The notes beneath the pieces were generated by a model that was not told where the DNA came from, made no database searches, and was given only the letters and a program-made list of their open reading frames with translations. Source: Cellulomonas sp. JH27-2 (GTDB lineage Bacteria; Actinomycetota; Actinomycetes; Actinomycetales; Cellulomonadaceae). From it: a stretch of 64,000 nt of DNA. Positions 10,697 to 19,513 of this stretch are shown here, one piece after another; the stretch's first letter is position 1, and every line of letters starts with the position of its first letter. The stretch is taken from assembly GCF_014837175.1 (NCBI RefSeq), contig NZ_JACYFR010000002.1, positions 372,001-436,000 on the forward strand, written 5' to 3'. Made by a program: the position numbers and the translations under genes.

Positions 10697-13224
10697 GACG
10701 ACGCCCCCGCGAGGGGCACCGTGACGAGCATCGTCAGGCCGCCACCGGGCGTGTCCTCGACCGCGAGCTCGGCACCGACGGCCGTCGCCAGGCCCTCCGC
10801 GACGGCCAGCCCCAGACCCAGGCCGGGGCCGGAGGTGTCGCCGAGGCGTTGGAACGGCGCGAACATCCCCTCCTTGAGGTCGCCGGGCACACCCGGGCCC
10901 TTGTCGACCACCCGCAGCACCATGCCGGCCGTCGACGCCTCGGCCGTGACGACGACGGGCGCGCCCGCGGGCGCGTGCCTGACGGCGTTCGAGACGAGAT
11001 TGGCGACGACGCGCTCCAGCAGCCCGGCGTCGGTCAGCACGAGAGGCAGGGTCTCGGGCACCTCCATCCGGACGAGCTCGGGAGAGTGGCCCTCGATCGC
11101 GAGCGGCACGATCTCGTCGAGGCTCGTGGCCCGCAGCACCGGGCGCACGCTGCCGGTCTGGAGCCGGGAGAGGTCCAGCAGGTTGTCGATGAGCCGCTCG
11201 AGGCGCGCCGTCGACGTCGCGAGCGTCGTGACGAGCGCGGTGCGGTCGGCGAGGGTCAGGTGCAGGTCCTCGGAGGTGAGCCCGTCCACCGATGCGCGGA
11301 TGGTGGCGAGCGGCGTGCGCAGGTCATGCGAGACTGCCGCGAGCAGGGCCGTGCGCGTCGCGTCGGCCTGCTCGAGCACCCGGGCCTGCTCGGCCTGCGC
11401 GGAGAGACGCTCGTGCTCCAGCACGATGCCGACCTGGGACGCGAACGCCTCGAGCACGCTGCGGTCGCTGGCGGCGAGCGACCGGCCGGTGAGGGCCAGG
11501 ACGCGGTCGTCGTCGACAGTCAGGACCGTCTGCGCCAGCGCGGGGTCCTGGCACGGGTGCGAGCCGTCGGTCGCCAGCGTCCGCCACCCGTCGTCGGTCC
11601 GGGCCAGCAGCGCGACCGACTCGAGCGTGAACGTCTCGCGCAGGCGCGCGACGAGCGCCGCGGCCGTGTCCTCGCCGGACAGGACCGACCGCGAGACGGC
11701 TGCCAGGGCGGACGCCTCGGCGCGGGCCCGGAACGCCTCCGTCGCCGCGCGTGCGGCGCGGTCGACGACGGACGCGACACCAGCCGCGACCAGGACGAAC
11801 ACACCGAGCGCCAGCGCGTTCTCAGGCTTCTCGATGGTCAGGCGGCCCGTCGGGGCCGTGAAGAACCAGTTGAGGAGCAGGAAGCCGACCACCGCGCAGA
11901 CGACGGCGGGCCACAGTCCGCCGACGAGCGCGACGAGCACGGTCAGGGCCAGGAAGAGCATCAGGTCGGTGGGCAGGCCGATGTTCTCCCGGACGGCCTC
12001 GAGCAGGAGCGTCATGGCGACCGGACCGAGGACCGCCACGACCCAGCCCGCGACCCGCCGCGACGTCGACAGCGGGGACCGCCGGACGCGTGGGCGGACG
12101 CCGCTGCGCGCACCCTCATGTGTGACGAGGTGGACGTCGATGGCACCGGCGAGCCGGGCGATCTCCGTGCCGTTGCCCTCGGAGAGCGCTTCGCGCCACC
12201 GGCTGCGCCGCGAGACACCGACGACGACCATCGTCGCGTTCACGCCGCGGGCGAAGTCGACGACCGCACGTGCGACACCCTCGCCGACGACCGTGTGGAA
12301 CGTCCCGCCGAGCGACTCCACGAGCCGGCGGTGGTCGGCGAGATCCGCGGGCGGCACGCTCGGCAGCCCGTCGGTCGCGAGCACGTGGACGGCCAGCAGC
12401 TCCGACCCGGCGGCGCGCTGGGCGATCCGGGCGCCGCGCCGCAGCAGCGTGTCGGTCTCCGGGCCGCCGGTCACTGCGACGACGACGCGTTCGCGGGCCG
12501 GCCACGGGGCCTCGATGGCGTGGTCACGGCGGTACGCCGCCAGCGCGTCGTCGACGCGGTCGGCCAGCCACAGCAGCGCGAGCTCGCGCAGGGCCGTGAG
12601 GTTCCCGACCCGGAAGTACGACGAGAGCGACGCGTCGATCTGCTCGGCGCGGTAGACGTTGCCGTGCGCCATCCGCCGTCGCAGCGACTCGGGGGAGAGG
12701 TCGACGAGCTGGATCTGGTCGGCGTCGCGGACCACGTGGTCCGGCACGGTCTCGCGCTGCCGCACGCCCGTGATGGCCTCGACGTCGGCGTTGAGCGACT
12801 CCAGGTGCTGGACGTTGACGGTGGTGACGACGTCGATGCCCGCGGCGAGGAGGTCGTGCACGTCCTGCCAGCGCTTGGTGTGGCGCGAACCGGGGACGTT
12901 CGTGTGCGCGAGCTCGTCGACGAGCGCGACCTGCGGTGCGCGGACGATCACGGCGTCCGTGTCGAGCTCGGTGAACGACGCGTCCCGGTGCACCAGGCTC
13001 CGCCGGGGAAGGACCTCGAGGCCGTCGACCTGGGCGGCAGTCCCGGCGCGCCCGTGCGTCTCGATCAGGCCGACGACCACGTCCGTCCCGCGTGCGAGCC
13101 GGCGGTGGGCCTCGTCGAGCATCGCGTACGTCTTGCCGACCCCCGGAGCGGCGCCCAGGTAGACGGTGAGGCGGCCGCGCCGGTTCCCCGGCGCGGCCAC
13201 GCCCACCTCGCGCTCGTCCGTCAC
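10693..13224 (-). CDS. kdpD: KdpD sensor histidine kinase
   Basis: Membrane sensor kinase for K+ limitation or turgor, 843 residues, full length. Order: N-terminal KdpD domain (residues 20-230) with Walker A GAAPGVGKTYAML and DELAHTNVPGSRH; a Usp-like domain to about 370; four transmembrane helices (about 395-500); a GAF-like segment; HisKA with AVSHDLRTPLATIRAS (phospho-acceptor His near 628); and HATPase with NLVSNAVRHAP and GPGLGLGLAV. The GTG start overlaps the kdpC stop by four bases. Having kdpD and kdpE after kdpFABC in one coupled unit is the standard arrangement. Confidence 0.96.
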   Translation of the reverse strand: MTDEREVGVAAPGNRRGRLTVYLGAAPGVGKTYAMLDEAHRRLARGTDVVVGLIETHGRAGTAAQVDGLEVLPRRSLVHRDASFTELDTDAVIVRAPQVALVDELAHTNVPGSRHTKRWQDVHDLLAAGIDVVTTVNVQHLESLNADVEAITGVRQRETVPDHVVRDADQIQLVDLSPESLRRRMAHGNVYRAEQIDASLSSYFRVGNLTALRELALLWLADRVDDALAAYRRDHAIEAPWPARERVVVAVTGGPETDTLLRRGARIAQRAAGSELLAVHVLATDGLPSVPPADLADHRRLVESLGGTFHTVVGEGVARAVVDFARGVNATMVVVGVSRRSRWREALSEGNGTEIARLAGAIDVHLVTHEGARSGVRPRVRRSPLSTSRRVAGWVVAVLGPVAMTLLLEAVRENIGLPTDLMLFLALTVLVALVGGLWPAVVCAVVGFLLLNWFFTAPTGRLTIEKPENALALGVFVLVAAGVASVVDRAARAATEAFRARAEASALAAVSRSVLSGEDTAAALVARLRETFTLESVALLARTDDGWRTLATDGSHPCQDPALAQTVLTVDDDRVLALTGRSLAASDRSVLEAFASQVGIVLEHERLSAQAEQARVLEQADATRTALLAAVSHDLRTPLATIRASVDGLTSEDLHLTLADRTALVTTLATSTARLERLIDNLLDLSRLQTGSVRPVLRATSLDEIVPLAIEGHSPELVRMEVPETLPLVLTDAGLLERVVANLVSNAVRHAPAGAPVVVTAEASTAGMVLRVVDKGPGVPGDLKEGMFAPFQRLGDTSGPGLGLGLAVAEGLATAVGAELAVEDTPGGGLTMLVTVPLAGASS

Positions 13225-13874
13225 GAGCCCATTGTCTGCAGCGCCAGGTTCAGGCGCAGCACGTTGACCCGCGGCTCGCCGAGGAAGCCGAGATCGCGGC
13301 CGACGACCTGCCGTTCCACCAGCGCGGCGATCTCGTCGCGGGACAGGCCCCGCTCGCGGGCGACACGGTTCACCTGCAGCCGCGCATAGGCGGGGGAGAT
13401 GTCTGGGTCGAGGCCCGAACCCGATGCCGTGACCGCGTCCGGGGGCAAGGCCCCGGGAGCGACCCCGTCGGCTGCCGCGAGATCCGCGCGGCGCTGGTCG
13501 ACGGCGGCGAGGAGGTCCCGGTCGAGCGGTCCCAGGTTCGAGCCGGCGGACGCGAGCGTGTCGTACCCGTCGCCGGCGGCGGACGGGCGCGGCTGGAACC
13601 ACGACGGACCGTCGAAGGGCTGCCCGATCAGCGCCGAACCGACTGCCTCCGAGCGGTCGGTGGTCCGGCCGCCGTTCGCGGTGAGGAGCGACCCCTCGGC
13701 CTGCCAGCGCATGGTCACCTGGCTGATGCCGGTGACCATGAGCGGGTAGACGACGCCGAGCAGCACGGTCAGGACGAGCAGGACGCGCAGGCCCGCCCAG
13801 GACTGGCGCCAGAACGCGAGTCCGACCGTGCCGACCGGTCTGGTCGGCCGGGTACGAGTGGTCGTGGCGGTCAT
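13221..13874 (-). CDS. kdpC: KdpC subunit of the K+-transporting ATPase
   Basis: Single-span subunit that stabilises the KdpFABC pump, 217 residues. After a basic N-terminus of about 30 residues it has one hydrophobic helix ([19 protein letters not shown]), then the extracytoplasmic domain. Family motifs are present: [20 protein letters not shown] near residue 85, [20 protein letters not shown] near 155, and [15 protein letters not shown] at the C-terminus. The ATG overlaps the kdpB stop (ATGA) and its stop overlaps the kdpD GTG. Confidence 0.96.
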   Translation of the reverse strand: MTATTTRTRPTRPVGTVGLAFWRQSWAGLRVLLVLTVLLGVVYPLMVTGISQVTMRWQAEGSLLTANGGRTTDRSEAVGSALIGQPFDGPSWFQPRPSAAGDGYDTLASAGSNLGPLDRDLLAAVDQRRADLAAADGVAPGALPPDAVTASGSGLDPDISPAYARLQVNRVARERGLSRDEIAALVERQVVGRDLGFLGEPRVNVLRLNLALQTMGS

Positions 13875-15994
13875 GACAGGACTCCGAGTGCCGAGATGAT
13901 CAGGTCGATGAGCTTGATGCCGACGAACGGCGCGATGATGCCGCCCACGCCGTAGACCAGCAGGTTGCGGCGCAGGAGCGCGGACGCGGACGACGGCTTG
14001 TAGCGCACTCCGCGCAGTGCCAGGGGGAGGAGCCCGACGATGACGAGGGCGTTGAAGACGACCGCGGACAGGATCGCCGATTCCGGGCTGGACAGGCGCA
14101 TGACGTTGAGGACGTCCAGCTGCGGGACCGCGACCGCGAACATCGCCGGGAGGATGGCGAAGTACTTCGCCACGTCGTTCGCCACGGAGAACGTGGTCAG
14201 TGCGCCGCGCGTGATGAGCAGCTGTTTGCCGATCTCGACGACCTCGATGAGCTTGGTGGGGTCGGAGTCGAGGTCGACCATGTTGCCGGCCTCCTTCGCG
14301 GCCGTCGTGCCGGTGTTCATCGCGACTCCGACGTCGGCCTGTGCCAGTGCCGGGGCGTCGTTGGTGCCGTCGCCGCACATCGCCACGAGCCGGCCGCCGG
14401 CCTGCTCGCGCCGGATGAGCGCGAGCTTGTCCTCGGGAGTCGCCTCGGCCAGGACGTCGTCGACGCCTGCCTCGGCGGCGATCGCCTTCGCGGTCAGCGG
14501 GTTGTCGCCGGTGACCATGACCGTGCGGATGCCCATCGCACGCAGCTCGTCGAACCGCTCGCGCATGCCGTTCTTCACGACGTCTTTGAGGTGGATGACG
14601 CCCAGGACGCGTGCCGGCCCGTCGCCGCGCTGCTCGGCGACCACCAGAGGTGTCCCACCGGCAGACGAGATCGCGTCGACGGTCGCGCGGACGTCGTCGC
14701 CCGTGTGACCACCGGTGGAGTGCACCCAGTGCGAGACGGCCGCGGCGGCGCCCTTGCGCACCCGCCGACCCTGCACGTCCACGCCGCTCATGCGGGTGCG
14801 TGCGGTGAAGGGCACCAGCTCAGCACCCACCAGGTCGCCCTCGGCCCGCTCCCGCAGGCCGAACTTCTCCTTGACGAGCACAAGCACGGAGCGCCCCTCG
14901 GGCGTCGCGTCGGCCATCGAGGACAGCTGTGCGCCGTCGGCGAGCTCACGGGCGTCCACGCCGGCCGCGGGCAGCAGCTCTGCGGCCTGCCGGTTGCCGA
15001 ACGTGATCGTCCCGGTCTTGTCGAGCAGCAGCACGTCGACGTCACCGGCGGCCTCGACCGCGCGGCCGCTCATGGCCAGCACGTTGCGCCGCACCAGCCG
15101 GTCCATGCCGGCGATGCCGATCGCGGACAGCAGCGCACCGATCGTCGTCGGGATCAGGCACACCAGCAGCGCCACGAGGACGACGACGGGCGGAGCCGCG
15201 TCGGAGTACGCCGCGAAGGGCTGCAGCGTCACGACCGCCAGGACGAACACGATGGTCAGCGACGTCAGCAGGACGTTGAGCGCCACCTCGTTGGGCGTGC
15301 GCTGCCGCTGCGAGCCCTCGACCAGCGCGATCATGCGGTCGACGAACGTCTGGCCGGCCGGGGCGGTGATGCGCACCACGATCTCGTCGGACAGCACGAC
15401 CGTTCCGCCGGTGACCGCCGACCGGTCCCCGCCGGACTCGCGGATGACGGGTGCGGACTCGCCGGTGATGGCTGATTCGTCGACGGACGCGACGCCCTCG
15501 ATGACGTCGCCGTCGCCGGGGATCGTCTGGCCGGCGCTGACCACGACGACGTCCCCGACGCCCAGCGCGGACGACGAGACCTCGGTCGTGGGCCACGAAC
15601 CGAGCCCGGTGGCCACCGCGATCTCGTCCGAGCCCGCGACCAGGCGGCGGGCGGCCGTCTCCCGTTGCGTCGCGCGCAGGGACGCGGCCTGCGCCTTGCC
15701 GCGCCCCTCCGCGACCGACTCCGCGAGCGTCGCGCACAGCACGGTGATCCACAGCCAGGCGGCGATCGACCACGCGAACACGCTCGGGTCGAGGACGGCC
15801 AGGACGGTGGTGAACAGCGCGCCGACCTCGACGACGAACAGGACGGGGGAGTCCCACAGTGCACGCGGGTCCATGCCGCGCAGCGCACCGGGGAGGGCTG
15901 CGAGCAGCTGGGACGGCGCGAGCGCGGACCGCGGTGCGGCGGGGGTGGGGGTGGTGGGCGCGGGCGCCGGGGCGCCCAGGGTGGTGGTGCTCAT
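13871..15994 (-). CDS. kdpB: KdpB, P-type ATPase catalytic subunit
   Basis: Energises K+ uptake; 707 residues. After a Pro/Ala-rich N-terminal extension of about 30 residues come the transmembrane pairs. The actuator motif [19 protein letters not shown] lies near residue 180, and the phosphorylated Asp is in [17 protein letters not shown] near 330. The nucleotide-binding domain contains [11 protein letters not shown], and the hinge [18 protein letters not shown] and [18 protein letters not shown] follow near 530-560. All catalytic residues are intact. It overlaps kdpA upstream and kdpC downstream by four bases each. Confidence 0.97.
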   Translation of the reverse strand: MSTTTLGAPAPAPTTPTPAAPRSALAPSQLLAALPGALRGMDPRALWDSPVLFVVEVGALFTTVLAVLDPSVFAWSIAAWLWITVLCATLAESVAEGRGKAQAASLRATQRETAARRLVAGSDEIAVATGLGSWPTTEVSSSALGVGDVVVVSAGQTIPGDGDVIEGVASVDESAITGESAPVIRESGGDRSAVTGGTVVLSDEIVVRITAPAGQTFVDRMIALVEGSQRQRTPNEVALNVLLTSLTIVFVLAVVTLQPFAAYSDAAPPVVVLVALLVCLIPTTIGALLSAIGIAGMDRLVRRNVLAMSGRAVEAAGDVDVLLLDKTGTITFGNRQAAELLPAAGVDARELADGAQLSSMADATPEGRSVLVLVKEKFGLRERAEGDLVGAELVPFTARTRMSGVDVQGRRVRKGAAAAVSHWVHSTGGHTGDDVRATVDAISSAGGTPLVVAEQRGDGPARVLGVIHLKDVVKNGMRERFDELRAMGIRTVMVTGDNPLTAKAIAAEAGVDDVLAEATPEDKLALIRREQAGGRLVAMCGDGTNDAPALAQADVGVAMNTGTTAAKEAGNMVDLDSDPTKLIEVVEIGKQLLITRGALTTFSVANDVAKYFAILPAMFAVAVPQLDVLNVMRLSSPESAILSAVVFNALVIVGLLPLALRGVRYKPSSASALLRRNLLVYGVGGIIAPFVGIKLIDLIISALGVLS

Positions 15995-17661
15995 GACAGC
16001 GACTCCACGACGGGACCGAGCGAGAGGACGGGGACGAACGTCAGGCCGACGACCACGAGGGTCACGGTGACGAGGAGGCCGACGAACACCGGTGTGTGGG
16101 TCGGCAGGGTGCCGGCGGAGGCTGGCACCCGGCGGGCGCTCGCGAGGCGACCGGCCAGCGCGAGGACGAGCGCGATCGGCACGAACCGGCCGACCAGCAT
16201 GGCCAGACCGAGCAGCGTGTCGTAGAACGGCGTCCCGGTGGTCAGCCCGCCGAACGCGGAGCCGTTGTTGTTGCCGGCCGACGCGAGCGCGTACACGACC
16301 TCGGAGATGCCGTGGGCGCCTGGCTCCTGGATCCCCGCCTGACCTGCGGGAAGCGAGATGGCGAGCGCGGAGCCCACGAGGACGACGGCCGGCATCGCCA
16401 GGACGGAGAGCGCGACGAGGGTGATCTCCGGCCGCGCCAGCTTCTTGCCCAGGTACTCGGGAGTGCGGCCCACCATGAGCCCCGCGAGGAACACGGCGAC
16501 GACGGCGAGCACGACCATGCCGTAGACGCCGGAGCCGACGCCACCCGGTGCGACCTCGCCGAGCAGCATGTTCACCATCGCCACGCCGCCGCCCGGTGCG
16601 GTCAGGGAGTCGTGCATGGCGTTCACTGCCCCGGTCGACGTGCCGGTGGTCGACGCCGCGAAGAGTGCGGAGGCGGCCTCGCCGAAGCGGGTCTCCTTGC
16701 CCTCCATGGCTCCGCCGGCGGCCGCAGGGACCAGCCCGGGACCGGCCATCTCCGCCCACGTCAGGAGCGCGACCGACCCGGCCCACAGGACGCCCATCGT
16801 CGCGGCGATCGCGGTGCCCTGGCGTCGGTCACCGACCAGGACGCCGAACGTGCGGGGCAGGGCGAACGGCAGCAGGAGCAGCAGGATGATCTCGAAGATG
16901 TTGGTCCACGGCGTCGGGTTCTCGAACGGGTGCGCGGAATTGGCGTTGAAGAACCCGCCGCCGTTGGTGCCGAGCTCCTTGATGGCCTCCTGCGAGGCCA
17001 CCGGGCCGCCCAGCGCCGTCTGCGTGCCGCCCGTGAGCGTGGTCAGGTCGGTGTGGGCGTGCAGGTTCTGGATGACGCCCCCGACGACGAGGACGAGGGC
17101 CGCGACGAACGCGAGCGGCAGCAGCACCCGGACGATCGTGCGCACCAGGTCGGACCAGAAGTTCCCGACCCGCCCCGCTGCCTCGTGCCGCGCGAACCCG
17201 CGAGCGAGCGCCGCCAGCACCGTCACGCCCACGGCGGCGGACGCGAAGTTCTGCACGGTGAACCCGGTCATCTGCAGCAGGTGACCCGCGGCCGTCTCGC
17301 CCGAGTACCACTGCCAGTTGGTGTTGGTGACGAACGAGACCGCCGCGTTCCAGGCGCCGGGCGCGTCCATGGGCGGCATGCCGATGTCGAGCGGGAGGTG
17401 GTCCTGCATCCGGGCGAGCCCGAACAGCAGGAGCACCGACGCCAGCGAGAAGCCGAGCAGCGAGAGCAGGTAGGTGCTCCACCGCTGGTCGGCATCGGGG
17501 TCGACCCGCATGAGCCGGTAGCCGGCCCGCTCGACGCGCAGGTGGCGGGGCGCGCTCAGGACGTGCGCGACGTAGTCGCCCAGGGGGCGGTGCGTTGCGG
17601 CGAGGACGCCGACGACGACCAGCACCTGGGCGACGGTGGTGAACGTGCTCACGCGCGTCAC
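15991..17661 (-). CDS. kdpA: KdpA, K+-translocating subunit
   Basis: Channel-like subunit that binds and conducts K+; 556 residues with about ten transmembrane helices and four pseudo-repeated pore loops. Visible loops include [15 protein letters not shown] near residue 115, [20 protein letters not shown] near 235, and [16 protein letters not shown] near 470. The start is GTG at 17661, chosen because it overlaps the kdpF stop as GTGA, the same junction type used through the operon; an in-frame GTG at 17652 is the alternative. Confidence 0.96.
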   Translation of the reverse strand: MTRVSTFTTVAQVLVVVGVLAATHRPLGDYVAHVLSAPRHLRVERAGYRLMRVDPDADQRWSTYLLSLLGFSLASVLLLFGLARMQDHLPLDIGMPPMDAPGAWNAAVSFVTNTNWQWYSGETAAGHLLQMTGFTVQNFASAAVGVTVLAALARGFARHEAAGRVGNFWSDLVRTIVRVLLPLAFVAALVLVVGGVIQNLHAHTDLTTLTGGTQTALGGPVASQEAIKELGTNGGGFFNANSAHPFENPTPWTNIFEIILLLLLPFALPRTFGVLVGDRRQGTAIAATMGVLWAGSVALLTWAEMAGPGLVPAAAGGAMEGKETRFGEAASALFAASTTGTSTGAVNAMHDSLTAPGGGVAMVNMLLGEVAPGGVGSGVYGMVVLAVVAVFLAGLMVGRTPEYLGKKLARPEITLVALSVLAMPAVVLVGSALAISLPAGQAGIQEPGAHGISEVVYALASAGNNNGSAFGGLTTGTPFYDTLLGLAMLVGRFVPIALVLALAGRLASARRVPASAGTLPTHTPVFVGLLVTVTLVVVGLTFVPVLSLGPVVESLS

Positions 17662-17750
17662 CGGACCTTGTCGGCGCGCAGCAGCTGCACGACGAGGTAC
17701 ACGAGCACGGCGCCGGCGACCAGCAGGCCGGCGAGATCCTCCCCGCTCAT
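17658..17750 (-). CDS. kdpF: KdpF small membrane subunit
   Basis: A 30-residue, single-span peptide (MSGEDLAGLLVAGAVLVYLV, then [10 protein letters not shown]) that stabilises the KdpABC complex in the membrane. Size, hydrophobic core and basic C-terminus match KdpF, and it sits directly before kdpA. Its ATG overlaps the stop of the 27-residue peptide upstream, and its stop overlaps the kdpA GTG. Confidence 0.9.
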   Translation of the reverse strand: MSGEDLAGLLVAGAVLVYLVVQLLRADKVR

Positions 17751-17830
17751 GTGCGGTCCACGCGGGAAGCGACGATCGCGAGCACGGCGAAGAAGCCGAG
17801 CGTCAACGCGAGAAAGGCCAGGTCAGCCAC
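17747..17830 (-). CDS. 27-residue membrane peptide heading the kdp operon
   Basis: GTG-started reading frame encoding MADLAFLALTLGFFAVLAIV then ASRVDRT: one hydrophobic helix with a short basic tail. It overlaps kdpF by four bases (ATGA) and has GAAGG about eight bases before the GTG. The coupling, the membrane-protein composition and the position make it a probable real gene. I recall short hydrophobic frames before kdpF in other bacteria but know no assigned function. It could be a second KdpF-like stabiliser, a leader peptide setting translation of kdpF, or both. Confidence 0.7.
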   Translation of the reverse strand: MADLAFLALTLGFFAVLAIVASRVDRT

Positions 17831-17852
17831 TGTTCTGCCTTCGACGAGCCGG

Positions 17853-17872
17853 CGGCCCGTGGGCACGGGCCG
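17853..17872 (-). other. GC-rich hairpin in the kdp leader
   Basis: Perfect 8-bp stem (CGGCCCGT/ACGGGCCG) with a 4-base loop, ending about 22 bases before the GTG of the kdp micropeptide. It lies downstream of the proposed kdp promoter, so it would sit in the 5' leader, not act as a terminator for crtEb. No U-tract is present. A role in translation initiation is possible but unproven. Confidence 0.4.
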
Positions 17873-17899
17873 GCACCCGCGCACGGCGGGCACGGCACA

Positions 17900-17951
17900 G
17901 GTCTACGACCCGTGGCGGCGGCCGGCGGGGGCGTTGACGCATCCTTGACGC
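17900..17951 (-). promoter_or_regulatory. Probable kdp promoter with KdpE direct repeat
   Basis: On the minus strand GCGTCAA occurs twice with a 4-base spacer (17951-17945 and 17940-17934), an 11-bp period as expected for tandem OmpR-family dimers. A -10-like TAGACC at 17905-17900 places the repeat at roughly -58 to -41, a normal activator position overlapping a missing -35. KdpE of E. coli also binds an approximately 11-bp direct repeat, of different sequence. Assignment to KdpE is inference from position. Confidence 0.5.
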
Positions 17952-17980
17952 CGGGACGTGCCGACCTGACGGGACGCTGA

Positions 17981-18868
17981 CTAGGACGTCAGCGCCATCA
18001 CGATGAGCAGCTGCGTGATGAGGAACCCCATCACGAGGTTGAGCCACAGGAACCGGCGCCAGCCGCGGTTGGCCTGCTCGCAGTCCTCGTCGCGCAGGTC
18101 ACGGAACGGCGCCACCGAGATCAGGTAGACGACGGGCACGGCGGCGGCGAGCATCCCGGGCCAGCCGGCGTCGAGCATCAGGACCGCGGCCGCCGCGTAC
18201 CCGGCCATGGCGAGGCGGACCGTGCGGCGGGCGCCGAACGCGGTGGCGATCGACCCGATGCCGGCCTCGCGGTCGGCGGTGATGTCCTGCACGGCGCCGA
18301 ACGCCTGCGATGCCGCGCCCCACAGGAAGTAGGCGGCGAGCACGGCGACCACGGGCCGCGTGAACGATCCGCCCGCGAGCGTGACCCCGAAGACGGCGGG
18401 GGAGACGAAGTGGGTGCTGGACGTGAACGAGTCCAGGACCGGGCGTTCCTTGAACCGCAGGTGCGGCGCCGAGTACGCGATGACCGCGAACACGCTGATC
18501 GCCAGCACCAGGTCCGACCAGCCGTTGCCGAGCCACACCAGCGCCACCAGGAACGGGACGTTGCTGACGACCGCGGCCCAGATCGTCGTCCGGTGCCAGC
18601 GGTCGGACAGCACCACGCCCTCCACGCCGCCCTTGCGGGGGTTGCGCAGGTCCGACTCGTAGTCGAAGACGTCGTTGATCCCGTACATCAGCAGGTTGTA
18701 CGGGACCAGGAAGTAGAGGGTGCCGACGACGAGCGTCAGGACGTCGTCGCCACCCGCGAGCAGGAACGCCGCGGCAAAGGGGTAGGCCGTGTTGATCCAG
18801 GACAGCGGCCTCGACGAGCCGACGACCTGCGCGATCCCCGCGCGCACCGGGTGGGTGTCAACGGACAC
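17981..18868 (-). CDS. crtEb: Lycopene elongase (UbiA prenyltransferase)
   Basis: Membrane prenyltransferase that adds two C5 units to lycopene, giving the C50 backbone. The 295-residue protein has about nine hydrophobic helices and the UbiA Asp motifs NDVFDYESDLRNPRKGG near residue 65 and VQDITADREAGIGS near 195. It starts with GTG and overlaps crtYf by 11 bp, so it is the last gene of the carotenoid operon. The context with heterodimeric cyclase genes separates it from UbiA proteins of quinone synthesis. Confidence 0.92.
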   Translation of the reverse strand: MSVDTHPVRAGIAQVVGSSRPLSWINTAYPFAAAFLLAGGDDVLTLVVGTLYFLVPYNLLMYGINDVFDYESDLRNPRKGGVEGVVLSDRWHRTTIWAAVVSNVPFLVALVWLGNGWSDLVLAISVFAVIAYSAPHLRFKERPVLDSFTSSTHFVSPAVFGVTLAGGSFTRPVVAVLAAYFLWGAASQAFGAVQDITADREAGIGSIATAFGARRTVRLAMAGYAAAAVLMLDAGWPGMLAAAVPVVYLISVAPFRDLRDEDCEQANRGWRRFLWLNLVMGFLITQLLIVMALTS

Positions 18869-19193
18869 GGTCGGCCTCCCGGTCCGTCGTCCGGGCGGGC
18901 GCGGGAGCGAGCAGCGCCCACACCGACGGCAGCAGCAGGGCGGCGGCGATCGGCCACGCCAGGTCCTCGACCGGTGCCCGCCAGATGCGGATCCCGACGA
19001 GCTGAGCGTCCGCGTACCTGAACAGGTCCGCGAGCACCATGACGCTGTCGAAGACGATCGTCAGGGCGACGAGGACCATGGCTGTGACGGCCATCGCGGC
19101 GGCTCGTCGCGGGTCGGGACGGCGGACGGCAGCGACGACGGCGACGACAGCGGCGAAGGCCACGAAGAGCAGCGCCAGACCCAGGTAGCTCAT
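18858..19193 (-). CDS. crtYf: C50 carotenoid cyclase subunit (CrtYf/CrtYd type)
   Basis: Small integral membrane protein, 111 residues with three hydrophobic segments, the second half of a heterodimeric lycopene-cyclase-fold enzyme. The typical core LRYADAQLVG-like segment reads LFRYADAQLVGIRIWRAPVE near residue 60, followed by DLAWPIAAALLLPSVW. The heterodimer cyclises the ends of the C50 intermediate. The ATG overlaps the crtYe stop by four bases. The product ring type (epsilon, gamma or beta) cannot be told from sequence. Confidence 0.88.
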   Translation of the reverse strand: MSYLGLALLFVAFAAVVAVVAAVRRPDPRRAAAMAVTAMVLVALTIVFDSVMVLADLFRYADAQLVGIRIWRAPVEDLAWPIAAALLLPSVWALLAPAPARTTDREADRVR

Positions 19194-19513
19194 CGGCCCT
19201 CCCCAGCGGCGAGCCCGCGCCTGACCATCGCGAGCACCACCATCGTCAGGTACGTCAGGAACGTGATGAACACGAGCTCCTCGACGGGCAGGTGCGGAGC
19301 GACCTCGACCCCCAGCATCGCGCTGCCCTTCCCACGCCCGTAGAAGCCCTCGTGGATCGCGACCACGTCCCACGCGAGGAAGAAGACCACGCCGGTGACC
19401 AGGACGACCAGGCCGCGGCGCAGGTCGGCCCACAGGAACAACCGGTAGCGCGCGTCGAGCGCCACGATGCATGCGAGCGAGACCAGCTCGAAGGTCAGGT
19501 ACCAGCCCCTCAT
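19190..19513 (-). CDS. crtYe: C50 carotenoid cyclase subunit (CrtYe/CrtYc type)
   Basis: First subunit of the heterodimeric cyclase, 107 residues, with three hydrophobic helices. The family hallmarks are FFLAWDVVAIHEGFYGRGKG near residue 43 and HLPVEELVFITFLTYLTMV near 75 (the PxEE motif). Its ATG overlaps the crtI stop and its stop overlaps crtYf. The gene order crtI-crtYe-crtYf-crtEb matches the decaprenoxanthin locus of Corynebacterium glutamicum. Confidence 0.9.
   Translation of the reverse strand: MRGWYLTFELVSLACIVALDARYRLFLWADLRRGLVVLVTGVVFFLAWDVVAIHEGFYGRGKGSAMLGVEVAPHLPVEELVFITFLTYLTMVVLAMVRRGLAAGEGR

Noticed and set aside
17831..17980. c-di-AMP (ydaO) riboswitch before kdp
   Set aside because: The region is too short and lacks the conserved core; only a simple hairpin and a direct repeat are seen.
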